From: Elusimicrobiota bacterium
GTDB taxonomy: Bacteria; Elusimicrobiota; Elusimicrobia; UBA1565; UBA9628
Direction: 5' to 3'
DNA: 56,978 nucleotides
NCBI GenBank assembly: GCA_027452025.1
Contig: DAIDHI010000013.1
Location: 1 to 56,978, forward strand
Shown here: one piece after another, positions 33,991-42,855 of the stretch
Layout: every line of letters starts with the position of its first letter
Numbering within the stretch: the first letter of the stretch is position 1
Notes under the pieces: generated by a model
Told to the model about the DNA's origin: nothing
What the model saw: the letters and a program-made list of their open reading frames with translations, nothing else
The model's database searches: none
Program-made: the position numbers and the translations under genes

Positions 33991-35802
33991 TGCGCGCCGC
34001 GCTCGGCTGCGCGAGCGGCGCCTTCGACCGCCCTCTTGTCCGGCGGGCAAAAAGGCTTGAAGATCACGGCCGTGCCGCCCGTCGCCGCCGCGGCCCCCTC
34101 GCCGCAGGCGCAGGCCTGCCAGCAGGCCGTCGCGGGCTACCGGAGCCTGGCCGGGATGTGCGCCGCCGGCCATACGACGGTCGCGCCCCTGGTCGCCGGG
34201 CTCTTCGACGCCCTCAAGGGGCAATTCGGGACGGCCAGCGGGGTCTTGAGCAACGTGCTCTTCTTCCTTTTCGGCCTGCTCACCAGCGTGGCCACGGGCG
34301 GTGTCGGCTTGATCCTCAAACTGATCGGGTTGGTCGGCATGAGCTGGGGGCTCTGGAAGATGCTGAGCGGAGTCTATTCCGCGGCCCGCGATTACGTCTC
34401 GGCGCCGGCCGGCTCGCCGCAGAAGGCGGCGGCGCTGCGCCGGCTCGGAGTCGCCGGAGGAGGCCTGCTCATCATGGTCCTCATGGCCGTCGGCGGCTGG
34501 GGCTTGGGCAAGACCAGGGCCGGCGCCGGGGCCACGCAGGCCCTTGAAGGCGGTATGCAGACGGCGCTCGACAAGACGGGGCTTTCCGGCGTGATGGCGA
34601 CGGCCAACGCCGCGCTCGCGCCGGTCGCGGCCTGGCTCGGCAAGCTCCTGCCCGCGCCGGCGGCCGGCGAGCGCGCCGCCGCCGTCGCCGCCGAGGCCAA
34701 GCCCGGCGAGGTCGGCAAGGTCGTCGATCCGGAGCTCTATCGCAGATACCGGGACGCCGCCGACAAATACGGGCAAGACCCCGACCTCATCGTCGCGCAC
34801 ATGGAAGCCCAGGGACGCGGCTTCGCCGTGCCGCACGACCGCGTCGGCCACATCCTCCAGGAAGGGCCCACCTGCGCGGCCTGCTCGATCGCCAACGCCA
34901 GCCGCCTGCCGACCAGCGACGTGCCGCGCCTGGTGCGGGTCCTTGGCGAGGGCCCCAAAGCCAGCGACGTCTTCAACGTGACGCGCCAGCTCGGCGGCAA
35001 GGTCGTCGCCGCTTCCGAGATCGAAGGCACGGTACACGACGGCCACCCCGTGATCGTCGCGCTCAAGATCGGCCGCGAGGCGCAGCACGCCATCGTCATC
35101 GACGGCGTCTTCTCCCACGACGGGCAGACCTTCTATTCGGCCACCGACTCGAACTTCGGCCACCGCCTCTTCTTTCCGGAGGCCAGCTTCGACAAGATGG
35201 CGGCCACCGGCGGCGTCTATTTCCCCGACGGCATCGACCGCGCAACGCTGGCCAAGCTCGAGCCCCTGCCGACGGATCGGCCGGCGGGCGGACCGGCGCA
35301 GCCGGTCGGCTTCCAAGCCCCCTCCGAGCCGAACCTGGCCGCGGCCGCAGCCAAGGCCGAGGCCGAGCAAGCGGGCGCCAACCCCGAGCAGGCCGAGGCG
35401 GCCGCCAAGACGGCCGAAGCGCTGGCCAAGCGCGACCCGGCGACGGCGGCGGCGGCGCGCGACTACCGGATGGACGACAACAAGTTCACCTACTTCTTCG
35501 GCAAGGCGACGGGCGACCCCAAGAACGTGCTGCGCTCGCAGCAGATCGCGCGCGTCCTGGCCGAGAACGGCATCCACGACACGCCGTCGGGCCGCGAGGA
35601 GCTCAGGGCGCTCATCGACCTCGCCTCGCGCGCCGAGCCCCTCAAGGCCGAGGCGCGCCAGTACGGCGAAGCCGTCGTCAAGCCTGTCCAGCTGCCCACG
35701 GCGCAGCTCCAGGTGACGTTCTTCTACGAGCCGGGCTCGCCGATCCCGAAGGTGACGACGATCATCCCGCGCGAGCTGCCCAAGCGCGCGGCCGCCCAGT
35801 AA
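33925..35802 (+). CDS. C39-like cysteine peptidase, membrane-anchored (main frame of frameshifted gene)
   Basis: A 625-residue reading whose true start is probably the signal peptide at 33609 in another frame. Two hydrophobic stretches (SNVLFFLFGLLTSVATGGVG and LLIMVLMAVGGWGLG) anchor it. The central domain resembles bacteriocin-processing C39 peptidases: GPTCAACSIANA with candidate catalytic C317 (or C320), QHAIVIDGVF with H388, and ATDSNFG supplying a possible Asp/Asn. The C-terminal 250 residues are Ala/Glu-rich helices followed by an unrecognised domain. It shares its leader motif with the GGDEF-PIN gene at 50682. Peptidase activity is inferred. Confidence 0.6.
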   Translation: MDPWAAPADRPARPPRGAPPEGCAPRSAARAAPSTALLSGGQKGLKITAVPPVAAAAPSPQAQACQQAVAGYRSLAGMCAAGHTTVAPLVAGLFDALKGQFGTASGVLSNVLFFLFGLLTSVATGGVGLILKLIGLVGMSWGLWKMLSGVYSAARDYVSAPAGSPQKAAALRRLGVAGGGLLIMVLMAVGGWGLGKTRAGAGATQALEGGMQTALDKTGLSGVMATANAALAPVAAWLGKLLPAPAAGERAAAVAAEAKPGEVGKVVDPELYRRYRDAADKYGQDPDLIVAHMEAQGRGFAVPHDRVGHILQEGPTCAACSIANASRLPTSDVPRLVRVLGEGPKASDVFNVTRQLGGKVVAASEIEGTVHDGHPVIVALKIGREAQHAIVIDGVFSHDGQTFYSATDSNFGHRLFFPEASFDKMAATGGVYFPDGIDRATLAKLEPLPTDRPAGGPAQPVGFQAPSEPNLAAAAAKAEAEQAGANPEQAEAAAKTAEALAKRDPATAAAARDYRMDDNKFTYFFGKATGDPKNVLRSQQIARVLAENGIHDTPSGREELRALIDLASRAEPLKAEARQYGEAVVKPVQLPTAQLQVTFFYEPGSPIPKVTTIIPRELPKRAAAQ

Positions 35803-35809
35803 CCGGCGC

Positions 35810-37417
35810 TCAAACCGGCACGATGAGGCTGGCGCCGGGCGGCAGCTTCGACAGCGCCGCCCGCGGATGGCGCTCGAGGAAATACTTGCAGTCCCATTCC
35901 TTGACGAAGAATACGACGGGCCGCCCGTCGGCGTCCTCGCCCAGCCGCGAACCCGTCGGCAGCGCTTCCTCGGTCACCTCGCCCAGCGACGCCTCGCCGA
36001 TCCAGCGCACCAGGGCCCAAGGCGAAGGCTCGAAGAGCGTCTGCGCGCCGTATTCGGCCTCGATCCTGTGCTTGAGCACCTCGAACTGGAGCGGACCCAC
36101 GGCTCCGAGCAGCGACGCGCCGCCGGCCGCCCCGCGCGGCGTGAAGCTCTGCACGACGCCTTCTTGAAGCAGGTGCTCGAGGCCGGTGCGGAACCTCTTG
36201 TAGTGGATCGCGTTGGCGCAGCGCAGGTAGGCGAAATGCTCCGGCGGGAAGCGAGGCACGCCCTTGAAAACGATCGCCGGGTCCTCGGTCAGGGTGTCGC
36301 CGATGCGAAACTGCGAGTGCCCGACCACGCCCACGATGTCTCCGGCGAAGGCTTCATCGACGGTCTCGCGGTCCCGTCCGAAGACCTTATGGGAGCTGGC
36401 CAAGCGGATCGTCTCCCCCGTGCGCGCCAGCGTCACGCGCATGTCTCTTTCGAAGCGCCCGGAGCACACTCGGACGAAGGCCAGCTGGTCGCGGTGCCGA
36501 GGGTCCATGTTCGCCTGGATCTTGAAGACGAAGCCCGAGAAGCGCGGATCGTCGGGAGCGATAGGGCCCGCCGCGCAGGGCTGAGGCCGGGGCGAAGGCG
36601 CCAGGTCCAAGAAGCCCCGAAGCAGCAGCTCGATGCCGAAGTTGTTGACCGCGCTGCCGAAGAACACCGGCGTCATGTCGCCCGCCAGGACCTTGGCCTT
36701 GTCGAAGACGCCGCCGACCTCGTCGAGCAGAGCCAAGTCGTCGATCGCCTTGCGCGCCACCTCGGGGCTGACCCGCTCGCGGATGGACTCGTGCGACAGG
36801 TCGACGACGTCGACCGGCGCCTGGAAGGCGCCGCCGGCCACGCGTTCGAAGAAGTGCATGCGCTTGGTTCGCCGGTCGAAGACGCCCTTGAAGTCCTGCC
36901 CGGCGCCGAGCGGCCAGTTGAGGGGATAAGGCTCGAGCTGCAGCATCTTGTCGATCTGGTCGAGCAGCTGGAGCGGGTCCATCGCCGGACGATCGAGCTT
37001 GTTGATGAAGGTGAAGATCGGGATCTGGCGCAGCCGGCAGATCTCGAAGAGCTTGAGGGTCTGGCTCTCGATGCCCTTGGCCGCGTCGAGCACCATGATG
37101 ACCGAGTCCACCGCCGTCAGCACCCGGTAGGTGTCCTCCGAGAAGTCCTTATGGCCGGGGGTGTCGAGGAGGTTGACTTGCAGGCCGCCGCACTCGAACT
37201 GGAGGACGGTGGACGTGATCGAGATCCCGCGCTTGCGCTCGAGTTCCATCCAGTCCGACGTCGTGCCGCGCTCCTTGCCGCGCGCGCTCACCGAGCCGGC
37301 CAGCTGGATGGCGCCGGCGTAGAGCAGGAGCTTCTCGGTGAGAGTCGTCTTGCCCGCGTCCGGGTGGGAGATGATGGCCAGCGTCCGCCGACGCAGCGCC
37401 TGATTGCCAGCGCTCAT
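35810..37417 (-). CDS. prfC: peptide chain release factor 3
   Basis: A 535-residue translational GTPase. G1 is AIISHPDAGKTTL, switch I has RGISITSTVLQF, G3 is DTPGHKDFSEDTYR and G4 is NKLDRPAMDPL. The DFSEDTYRVL pattern is specific to RF3. The length matches the usual 525-530. RF3 removes RF1 and RF2 from the ribosome after termination, using GTP. A TAAAAT hexamer ends 9 nt before the ATG. It is convergent with the C39-like gene, 7 bp apart. Confidence 0.95.
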   Translation of the reverse strand: MSAGNQALRRRTLAIISHPDAGKTTLTEKLLLYAGAIQLAGSVSARGKERGTTSDWMELERKRGISITSTVLQFECGGLQVNLLDTPGHKDFSEDTYRVLTAVDSVIMVLDAAKGIESQTLKLFEICRLRQIPIFTFINKLDRPAMDPLQLLDQIDKMLQLEPYPLNWPLGAGQDFKGVFDRRTKRMHFFERVAGGAFQAPVDVVDLSHESIRERVSPEVARKAIDDLALLDEVGGVFDKAKVLAGDMTPVFFGSAVNNFGIELLLRGFLDLAPSPRPQPCAAGPIAPDDPRFSGFVFKIQANMDPRHRDQLAFVRVCSGRFERDMRVTLARTGETIRLASSHKVFGRDRETVDEAFAGDIVGVVGHSQFRIGDTLTEDPAIVFKGVPRFPPEHFAYLRCANAIHYKRFRTGLEHLLQEGVVQSFTPRGAAGGASLLGAVGPLQFEVLKHRIEAEYGAQTLFEPSPWALVRWIGEASLGEVTEEALPTGSRLGEDADGRPVVFFVKEWDCKYFLERHPRAALSKLPPGASLIVPV

Positions 37418-37466
37418 GGAAAGATTATTTTACCAAAAGCCGACCCGGCTCCGGCCGCCGGCTGGA

Positions 37467-38285
37467 TCAGAGCGCGCCCACGGCCGCCCCGCCCACGATC
37501 AGCGCGCCGGCGGCGGCGGCGGCGGGCGTCAGGCGGCCTTGGCCGCAGACGGCCAGCAGGAGCGTCGAAAACAGAGGCGTGAGGTAAGCCAGCGTCCCGA
37601 TGGCGCGAGGATCGCCTTCCTTGAGCGCCCGGTCCCATAGGTAGAAGGCGGCGCCCATGGGCCCCAACCCCGCGGCCAAGATCCACGGCGCGTCGGCGGC
37701 GGTCAGAGAACTCGCGGGCTCGAAGAGCGCGTGGCAGGCCAGGGCAAGCGCGCCCGCCACCAGACAGAAGACGGCCACGGCCGAGGTCGGCACGCCGCCG
37801 AGGCGCTTGGTCATGAGGGAGTAGGTCGCCCAAATCACGGCCGCGGCGATCGCGAAGCCGTAGCCGGCCCAGGAGGCGTCCGCCGCCGCGGCGCCTCGCC
37901 CGATCAGGAGCATGGCGGCGCCGGCAAAGCCGATCAGCGCGCCCGCGACATGACGGGCCCTCAGAGAGCCGGCCGCAAAGAGAGGGCTCAGGAGCACGAT
38001 CAGCAGGGGCCACAAGTAGTTGAGCAGGTTCGCCTCGACGGGAGGCGCCAGGCGCAGCGCCATGAAAAGGCAGAAATGATAAGCGAAGAGGCCGTAGACG
38101 CCCAGCAGCACGACGCGCGGCGTCAGCCCCCGGCGCGTGACCCTCCCCGCTCCGGCCAGTCCCCCGATCGTCAGCGCCGCGCCGACGAGCAAGAACGGCG
38201 GCACGTGGCGCAGCTTCACCGCCAGAGCCGCGAGCGTGCTCCACAGCGCGAGAGCGGCCAGGGCGAGCGCGTTGGCTCGGATCAT
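37467..38285 (-). CDS. EamA-family (DMT) transporter
   Basis: A 272-residue membrane protein with about ten hydrophobic helices in two EamA repeats: first ALAALALWSTLAALAVKL, second GYGFAIAAAVIWATYSLMTK with LGPMGAAFYLWDRALKEGD. Typical of drug/metabolite exporters. ATG 38285 (MIRANALAL) is chosen; the longer open frame upstream has no homology-like features. A TACACT hexamer ends 8 nt before it. Substrate unknown. Confidence 0.85.
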   Translation of the reverse strand: MIRANALALAALALWSTLAALAVKLRHVPPFLLVGAALTIGGLAGAGRVTRRGLTPRVVLLGVYGLFAYHFCLFMALRLAPPVEANLLNYLWPLLIVLLSPLFAAGSLRARHVAGALIGFAGAAMLLIGRGAAAADASWAGYGFAIAAAVIWATYSLMTKRLGGVPTSAVAVFCLVAGALALACHALFEPASSLTAADAPWILAAGLGPMGAAFYLWDRALKEGDPRAIGTLAYLTPLFSTLLLAVCGQGRLTPAAAAAGALIVGGAAVGAL

Positions 38286-38310
38286 CGTCGCATAGTGTAG
38301 CAACCGCGCA

Positions 38311-39072
38311 CTAGCGCCGTGCGCTCGCGCGGCGGGCGGGCCTAAATCCCACTCGACGGCTGCGCACGGCCTGATCGTGACCGCTGCGAGCGAACGTCTG
38401 CATATAGCCGGGCGTGATGCCCCAAGAGCCCCCCCGCACCACGCGGGCGAGGCCAGCCTCCACCGCGCCGCCGTCGCAAGGCGCCTGGTCGTAGGGACCA
38501 TATGAGTCTTCGACCCATTCCGCCGCGTCGCCGGCCATATCGCACAAACCTTGAGCCGTATCGCCTTCCGGTCTCGAGCACACCGGCATCGTCGCATGAT
38601 GGCCGCAGCCGGAGAATACGGCGCGCCCGCAGGCGGCATCTTGGTTTCCCCAAGGATATCGCTCGTTCCTTCCGGCGCTCCTCGCCGCGTATTCCCACTC
38701 GGCCTCGCTGGGAAGCCGGCCGCCCACCCACCGCGAGAAGGCCCTCGCCTGGTTCCAATCCACGCACACCACGGGCTGGTCCTCGCCCCGGAACGAGGCT
38801 CCGCAGTCATCCGCGGCGGTGCAATATCCCGCATGCACGCATGCCTCGTATTGCTTGTTCGTCACCAACGTCTTCGCCATTTCGAAAGCCCTGATGGTCA
38901 CGCGGCGAACGGGCCCCGTATTCGGATATTCCAGCGAGCCCATTTCGAAGGTCCCGCCCGGGATCCTGATCCACTGCAGGCCGGCGCCGGCCCTGCGCCA
39001 ATCCCGCGACGGCTGGCACCATCCCAAACGGCTGGCCGCCAAAGCGAGGCTGCAAGCTCGCAGGATGCGCAT
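38311..39072 (-). CDS. exported SUMF1/formylglycine-generating-like protein
   Basis: A 253-residue protein with a short signal peptide (MRILRACSLALAASRLG). The FGE fold is shown by IPGGTFEMGS, VTNKQYEAC, PVVCVDWNQARAFSRWVGGR, LPSEAEWEYAAR, WGN and VVRGGSWG. The catalytic cysteine pair of true sulfatase-modifying enzymes is not clearly present, so it may be a non-catalytic SUMF1 protein or a related oxidase. ATG 39072 follows the stop of the cytochrome peroxidase gene by 13 bp; the two are probably one operon. Confidence 0.75.
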   Translation of the reverse strand: MRILRACSLALAASRLGWCQPSRDWRRAGAGLQWIRIPGGTFEMGSLEYPNTGPVRRVTIRAFEMAKTLVTNKQYEACVHAGYCTAADDCGASFRGEDQPVVCVDWNQARAFSRWVGGRLPSEAEWEYAARSAGRNERYPWGNQDAACGRAVFSGCGHHATMPVCSRPEGDTAQGLCDMAGDAAEWVEDSYGPYDQAPCDGGAVEAGLARVVRGGSWGITPGYMQTFARSGHDQAVRSRRVGFRPARRASARR

Positions 39073-39085
39073 CGAAAGGCCGGCC

Positions 39086-40108
39086 CTACCGCGGGAAGCT
39101 CGTCGGCGCATCGATCGCCACCTTTTCGCCCTCGAGGGCTCGCAAGAAGGCGACGAGGTCCCTCTTTTCCTGAGCCGTCAGATGAAGGGGATGGAGATCG
39201 GCGTCGAGCCGCGAGTTGGGCTCGCCCCCCCTGTCGTAAAAGTCGACCACCTCCGCCAGCGTCTTCATCGATCCGTCGTGCATATAAGGGGCCGTGTCGG
39301 GCAGGTTCCTCAAAGTGGGCGTCTTGAAGGCGCCTCGGTCATGCGCAAGCCCGGTTACCGCATAGCGCCCGAGGTCGGGATTCTCGGCCGACAGGCCCAC
39401 GCCGGTGTTGTGAAAATCGCCGTCCGTGAAGTTCCTGCTGTCGTGGCAGACAGCGCAGCCGGCTTTGCCGAGGAAGAGGTCGAGCCCGGCCTTCTGGGAG
39501 GCCGTCAAGGCCTTGGCGTCTCCGGCGAAGTAGCGATCGACCGGAGAATTGCCGGTGATCAGCGTCCTCTCGAAACTGGCGATCGCCTGGGCGACGCGGT
39601 CCGCGGTCACGGCCTTGTCGCCGAAGGCGGCCTTGAAAAGGTCCTCGTAACCCTTCATCGAGGAGAGGCGGCCGACGACGCCTCGCGCGCTGAATCCCAT
39701 TTCGTTCGGGTTCCGGATCGGCTCCTTCGACTGCTCTTCCAAGCTCTCCGCGCGTCCGTCCCAGAAATAATAGTCGAGATACGCGGCGTTCAATATCGTG
39801 GGGGCATTGCGAGTACCCTTCCGGCCGCCGATGCCGGCGCTGACGGACGACCCGTCCGACCAGCCCTTGTTCGGATCGTGGCAGGTGGCGCAGGAAATGG
39901 TGCGGTCCCGGGAAAGGCGCTTGTCGAAAAACAGCAGCCGTCCCAGCCGCACCTTCGCCTTCGACACCGGATTGCCCTCCGGAGCGGCGGGCGGCGAGCC
40001 CATCCCGAGCGGCACGTGGAAGGAGTCGTCCGAAATTCCTTGATTGGGCCGCCCCCATCCGAGGCTCGCCAACGCCACCGCGGCCAGAAGAAACGACGAG
40101 CGGATCAT
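39086..40108 (-). CDS. di-haem cytochrome c peroxidase (MauG/CcpA family)
   Basis: A 340-residue exported protein with a signal peptide (SSFLLAAVALASLGWG) and two haem c motifs, CATCH and CAVCH, in the spacing of di-haem peroxidases. Further family patterns are LGRLLFFDKRLSRD, WDGRAESLEEQ and FKTPTLRNL. It would reduce hydrogen peroxide in the periplasm or oxidise a partner protein as MauG does. It sits upstream of a SUMF1-like protein, which suggests post-translational oxidation as a theme, but that is inference. TATCCT ends 9 nt before the ATG. Confidence 0.85.
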   Translation of the reverse strand: MIRSSFLLAAVALASLGWGRPNQGISDDSFHVPLGMGSPPAAPEGNPVSKAKVRLGRLLFFDKRLSRDRTISCATCHDPNKGWSDGSSVSAGIGGRKGTRNAPTILNAAYLDYYFWDGRAESLEEQSKEPIRNPNEMGFSARGVVGRLSSMKGYEDLFKAAFGDKAVTADRVAQAIASFERTLITGNSPVDRYFAGDAKALTASQKAGLDLFLGKAGCAVCHDSRNFTDGDFHNTGVGLSAENPDLGRYAVTGLAHDRGAFKTPTLRNLPDTAPYMHDGSMKTLAEVVDFYDRGGEPNSRLDADLHPLHLTAQEKRDLVAFLRALEGEKVAIDAPTSFPR

Positions 40109-40137
40109 CGATTCCGTAGGATAGCTCGGGCGCGACG

Positions 40138-40161
40138 AAAAAGAAAGCCCGGCGGTCGGAC
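40138..40161 (-). terminator. intrinsic terminator after TSUP gene
   Basis: On the minus strand GTCCG and CGGGC (with a G-T pair) flank the loop ACCGC and are followed by TTTCTTTTT. It lies just after the TSUP stop codon. Confidence 0.5.
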
Positions 40162-40178
40162 TCGCAAAGAGAGGGCCG

Positions 40179-40919
40179 TCAGCGGAGGGCCTGGATCATC
40201 AGGACGAATCCGACCAAGATGAGCCCGAAATGCAGATGCCTCACAAACTGCCGCGCGTCGAGACGGCGGTTGATCAGGCGGCCGATGAAAAATCCCAGCA
40301 GGATCGAGGGCAAGGACCATAGGAACAGCCGGTCCACGGCTCTGGTCCACATGCCCGCCGCCCAATAACCGCACAGCCCCGCGAGACTTGCGGGAAGGAA
40401 GTAGCCCTGGAGGGTCGCTCGAAACCTTACCGGCGTCCACCCGCGCAGGGAGCCATAGACCGCCAGGGGCGGCCCGTTGATGCCGTAGGCGCCGCCGAAG
40501 ACTCCCGCGATCCACCCGAAGAGCGGCGCGAAACGGTCATCTCGCAGCTCCAGCTTCTCCCGCCGCAAAACAGAGTAGCCCGAGAAGGCGGCGATCGTCG
40601 CGCCGAGGGTGCCTTTGACCGCCGGCTCGGCGGCGGTCTTCAAGAGCAGGACGCCGAAGGGGATTCCCAGCAGCGTCGCGACGACCAGACGGCCGGCGCT
40701 GCGAAGGTGGATGTGGCGCCAATCCTGCGCCACGACGATGGCCGCGATCAGGATGGACGCCAGCACGGCGACTGGAGCCGCGACCTGGACGGGAATCAGC
40801 AGCGCCAGAAGAGGAACAGCGACCAGCGCCTCGCCGAAGCCGAACGCAGAACGCACGGTCGCCGCGGCCAGCATCGCAACCGCCACAAATATCGTCGAGA
40901 TGGTAAGCCTCCGCTCCAT
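40179..40919 (-). CDS. TSUP-family (TauE/SafE) membrane transporter
   Basis: A 246-residue protein with about seven or eight hydrophobic helices, starting MERRLTISTIFVAVAMLAAA. The first repeat has VRSAFGFGEALVAVPLLALL and the second GWIAGVFGGAYGINGPPLAVY, the two GxG-containing repeats of the sulfite-exporter family. The long open frame upstream of ATG 40919 runs antisense to the MFS gene and is not used. It is probably an exporter of a sulfur-containing anion. Confidence 0.85.
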   Translation of the reverse strand: MERRLTISTIFVAVAMLAAATVRSAFGFGEALVAVPLLALLIPVQVAAPVAVLASILIAAIVVAQDWRHIHLRSAGRLVVATLLGIPFGVLLLKTAAEPAVKGTLGATIAAFSGYSVLRREKLELRDDRFAPLFGWIAGVFGGAYGINGPPLAVYGSLRGWTPVRFRATLQGYFLPASLAGLCGYWAAGMWTRAVDRLFLWSLPSILLGFFIGRLINRRLDARQFVRHLHFGLILVGFVLMIQALR

Positions 40920-40967
40920 CTTATCAAATCGCAGCGCCGCCCCCGCGCATGGGCTAGAATATGCTCC

Positions 40968-42134
40968 TTGAAGACGCTCCCCGCCGGCTTTTCCCGCCGC
41001 CACCGCGACCTGCTCGCCTTCCGCGTGCTTCGCAGCCTGGCGGCCGGCGCCGCGACGATCGCCTTTCCCTACTTCGTCCTGCCCCGCTACGGCGCGTTGA
41101 CGCTGGGCATTCTCTACGCCTCGGCGGCGGTCGCGACCGCCGCGCTCGGGTGGGCCGTTGGGCACATTTCCGACGCCTGGGGCCGTAAGAAGACCCTGCT
41201 CGCCGTCGGCGCGCTTATGCCGGCGGGAAGCCTCATGGTCTACGCTTCCCGGGGCCTGCCGCTGCTCTTCGCCGGCACGATCGTGGCGGGCATCTCGGCG
41301 ACCGGATCGCTGGCCGGCGGCGGGGTGGGCGGCGCCGTCCAACCGGTCCAAAGCGCCGTCGTGGCCGAGATCACCCCGCACGAGCGCCGGACCTTCTGGT
41401 TCTCCGCCTTCGCTTTCACGAGCGGCGTCTCCGGGGCCATAGGCGCCCTTCTGGCGCGGCTCTTCGACGCGAGGACGGCCTTTCTCGCCGCCGCCGCGCT
41501 TTCCCTGCTCGGAGTCCTGTTCCTGCTCGACCTGCGCTTGACCAGGCAAAAACCCGCCGCGCTGACCGAGTCCAGCCGCGCCACGATCGGCCGCTTCGCC
41601 GTGACGGGAGCGCTCAACGGCCTTTCCCAGGGATTGGTCGTCCCGTTCCTGATACCCTTCTTCGTCCTGGTCTACCACGTCCCGCAAAGCCGGATGGCGG
41701 TCTATGGGTTCGGCAGCGGCCTGGCGGCCGCGCTCGCCCTTCTGGCTTCCTGGCCTCTGGAGCGCCGCCTGGGCTTTGTGGGAGGCGTTGCGGCCAGCCG
41801 GGGTTTGGGCGCCGCGCTGCTGCTTTTGCTGCCGTTCTCGCCCTGGTTCCCGCTGGCGTTGGCGATCTTCCTCGTCACGCCCGCCTTGCGCGTAGTCTCC
41901 GTTCCCTTGCAGCAGAGCGCGCTGACGGCCCGGGTCGACGAGTCGGAGTTCGGCCGGGCGCTGGGCTGGAGCCAGGTCAGCCGTCTTGGGGCTTCTTCGC
42001 TGGGGACGGCGCTGACCGGTTATCTCTTCGATGCCGCCCGCTTCGCCGCGCCGTTTTGCGCCTACGCGGCGATCATGGGCGCCAACATCGCGCTGTATTA
42101 CCGCTTCTTCGCGCGAAAGGAAAAGCTCTCTTGA
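40968..42134 (+). CDS. MFS transporter
   Basis: A 388-residue transporter with about 12 membrane helices. The loop 2-3 motif is GHISDAWGRKKTLLAVG, the G-x-x-x-D-x-x-G-R-K signature of the major facilitator superfamily. The second half starts RFAVTGALNGLSQGLVVPF. TTG 40968 is chosen since it lies 7 nt after TAGAAT (40955-40960) and gives a normal cytoplasmic N terminus (KTLPAGFSRRHRDLLAFR). Divergent from the TSUP gene. Substrate unknown. Confidence 0.85.
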   Translation: MKTLPAGFSRRHRDLLAFRVLRSLAAGAATIAFPYFVLPRYGALTLGILYASAAVATAALGWAVGHISDAWGRKKTLLAVGALMPAGSLMVYASRGLPLLFAGTIVAGISATGSLAGGGVGGAVQPVQSAVVAEITPHERRTFWFSAFAFTSGVSGAIGALLARLFDARTAFLAAAALSLLGVLFLLDLRLTRQKPAALTESSRATIGRFAVTGALNGLSQGLVVPFLIPFFVLVYHVPQSRMAVYGFGSGLAAALALLASWPLERRLGFVGGVAASRGLGAALLLLLPFSPWFPLALAIFLVTPALRVVSVPLQQSALTARVDESEFGRALGWSQVSRLGASSLGTALTGYLFDAARFAAPFCAYAAIMGANIALYYRFFARKEKLS

Positions 42135-42167
42135 CCGAAGGAGAGCATGAACCGCAGCCGCTATGCG

Positions 42168-42791
42168 CTAGACTTCGCGTCCGCCTAAGGCCGGCTGGTC
42201 GGCCGCTCCGGCGCCCGGTAAGCCGGCGGGGCCGTAACGCAAGCCGAGAAGAAGGCCGATCATGAAGCACGACCACAGCGCCGCCATCCAGTAGCCGGTC
42301 AGCTGGATCGTCTGAGTCACCTGCAGCATCGGCCTCGGGTCGGGATAGAACGCGTCGGGATATATGCCCTGGCCCCGCCGATAGGCTACGACGCCCGCGA
42401 AGACGGAGACGCTCTCGGTCAGGATGATCAAGCCTAGGACGCACTTAAGCACAAAGCGCCGGCTCAGCCGCGGCATCGAGTCTGCTCTCGCCGCCAGCGT
42501 GCAGGCCATGCCCAGAAGGACGCCGGGATACCAAAGGCCGCGCAACGCATACCCCAGCGCGAGCGCTTGCGGGCGCCGGAGCCCCCACATGGCGTCGTGA
42601 TACATCGTAAAGTGCTCAGGCGCCAGGCGCACGATGTATTGGTCGTGCAGGATGGCGTAAACCGTGACGATAGCCCAGATGCCGGCGGCCAGGGAGTAGG
42701 CGCTTGCGCGGCTCTCGCCCTCGAACTTGCCGATGAGCCGCGCGGCCTCGAACACGCCCACCCAAAATACCAGCAAGGGGATCAGTTCCAT
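42168..42791 (-). CDS. hypothetical integral membrane protein
   Basis: A 207-residue protein with five or six hydrophobic helices (PLLVFWVGVFEAARLIG, SLAAGIWAIVTVYAIL, LGYALRGLWYPGVLLGMA, CVLGLIILTESVSVFAG, TGYWMAALWSCFMIGLLLG). ATG 42791 lies 9 nt after TATCCT. The extension upstream would read through the terminator of the next gene, so it is rejected. No family recognised. Confidence 0.65.
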   Translation of the reverse strand: MELIPLLVFWVGVFEAARLIGKFEGESRASAYSLAAGIWAIVTVYAILHDQYIVRLAPEHFTMYHDAMWGLRRPQALALGYALRGLWYPGVLLGMACTLAARADSMPRLSRRFVLKCVLGLIILTESVSVFAGVVAYRRGQGIYPDAFYPDPRPMLQVTQTIQLTGYWMAALWSCFMIGLLLGLRYGPAGLPGAGAADQPALGGREV

Positions 42792-42818
42792 GGCCCGCCA
42801 AGGATAGCCCTTCGGCGC

Positions 42819-42849
42819 AAAAAAAGGAAGCCCGCCGTTCGGAGGGCTT
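42819..42849 (-). terminator. intrinsic terminator of DUF748 gene
   Basis: On the minus strand AAGCCC-TCCGAACGGC-GGGCTT, then CC and TTTTTTT. It lies 6 bp past the stop codon of the DUF748 gene and upstream of the membrane-protein gene. Confidence 0.85.
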
Positions 42850-42855
42850 TCGGTG

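Noticed and set aside
33823-35577. 584-codon minus-strand open frame opposite the C39-like gene
   Set aside because: Shadow frame; the plus-strand frame has membrane helices and peptidase motifs.
35867-37582. 571-codon plus-strand open frame opposite prfC
   Set aside because: Antisense shadow of RF3, rich in Arg, Asp and His without motifs.
40920-41687. Long N-terminal extension of the TSUP gene
   Set aside because: Runs antisense to the MFS transporter and lacks any domain; ATG 40919 gives a normal TSUP length.
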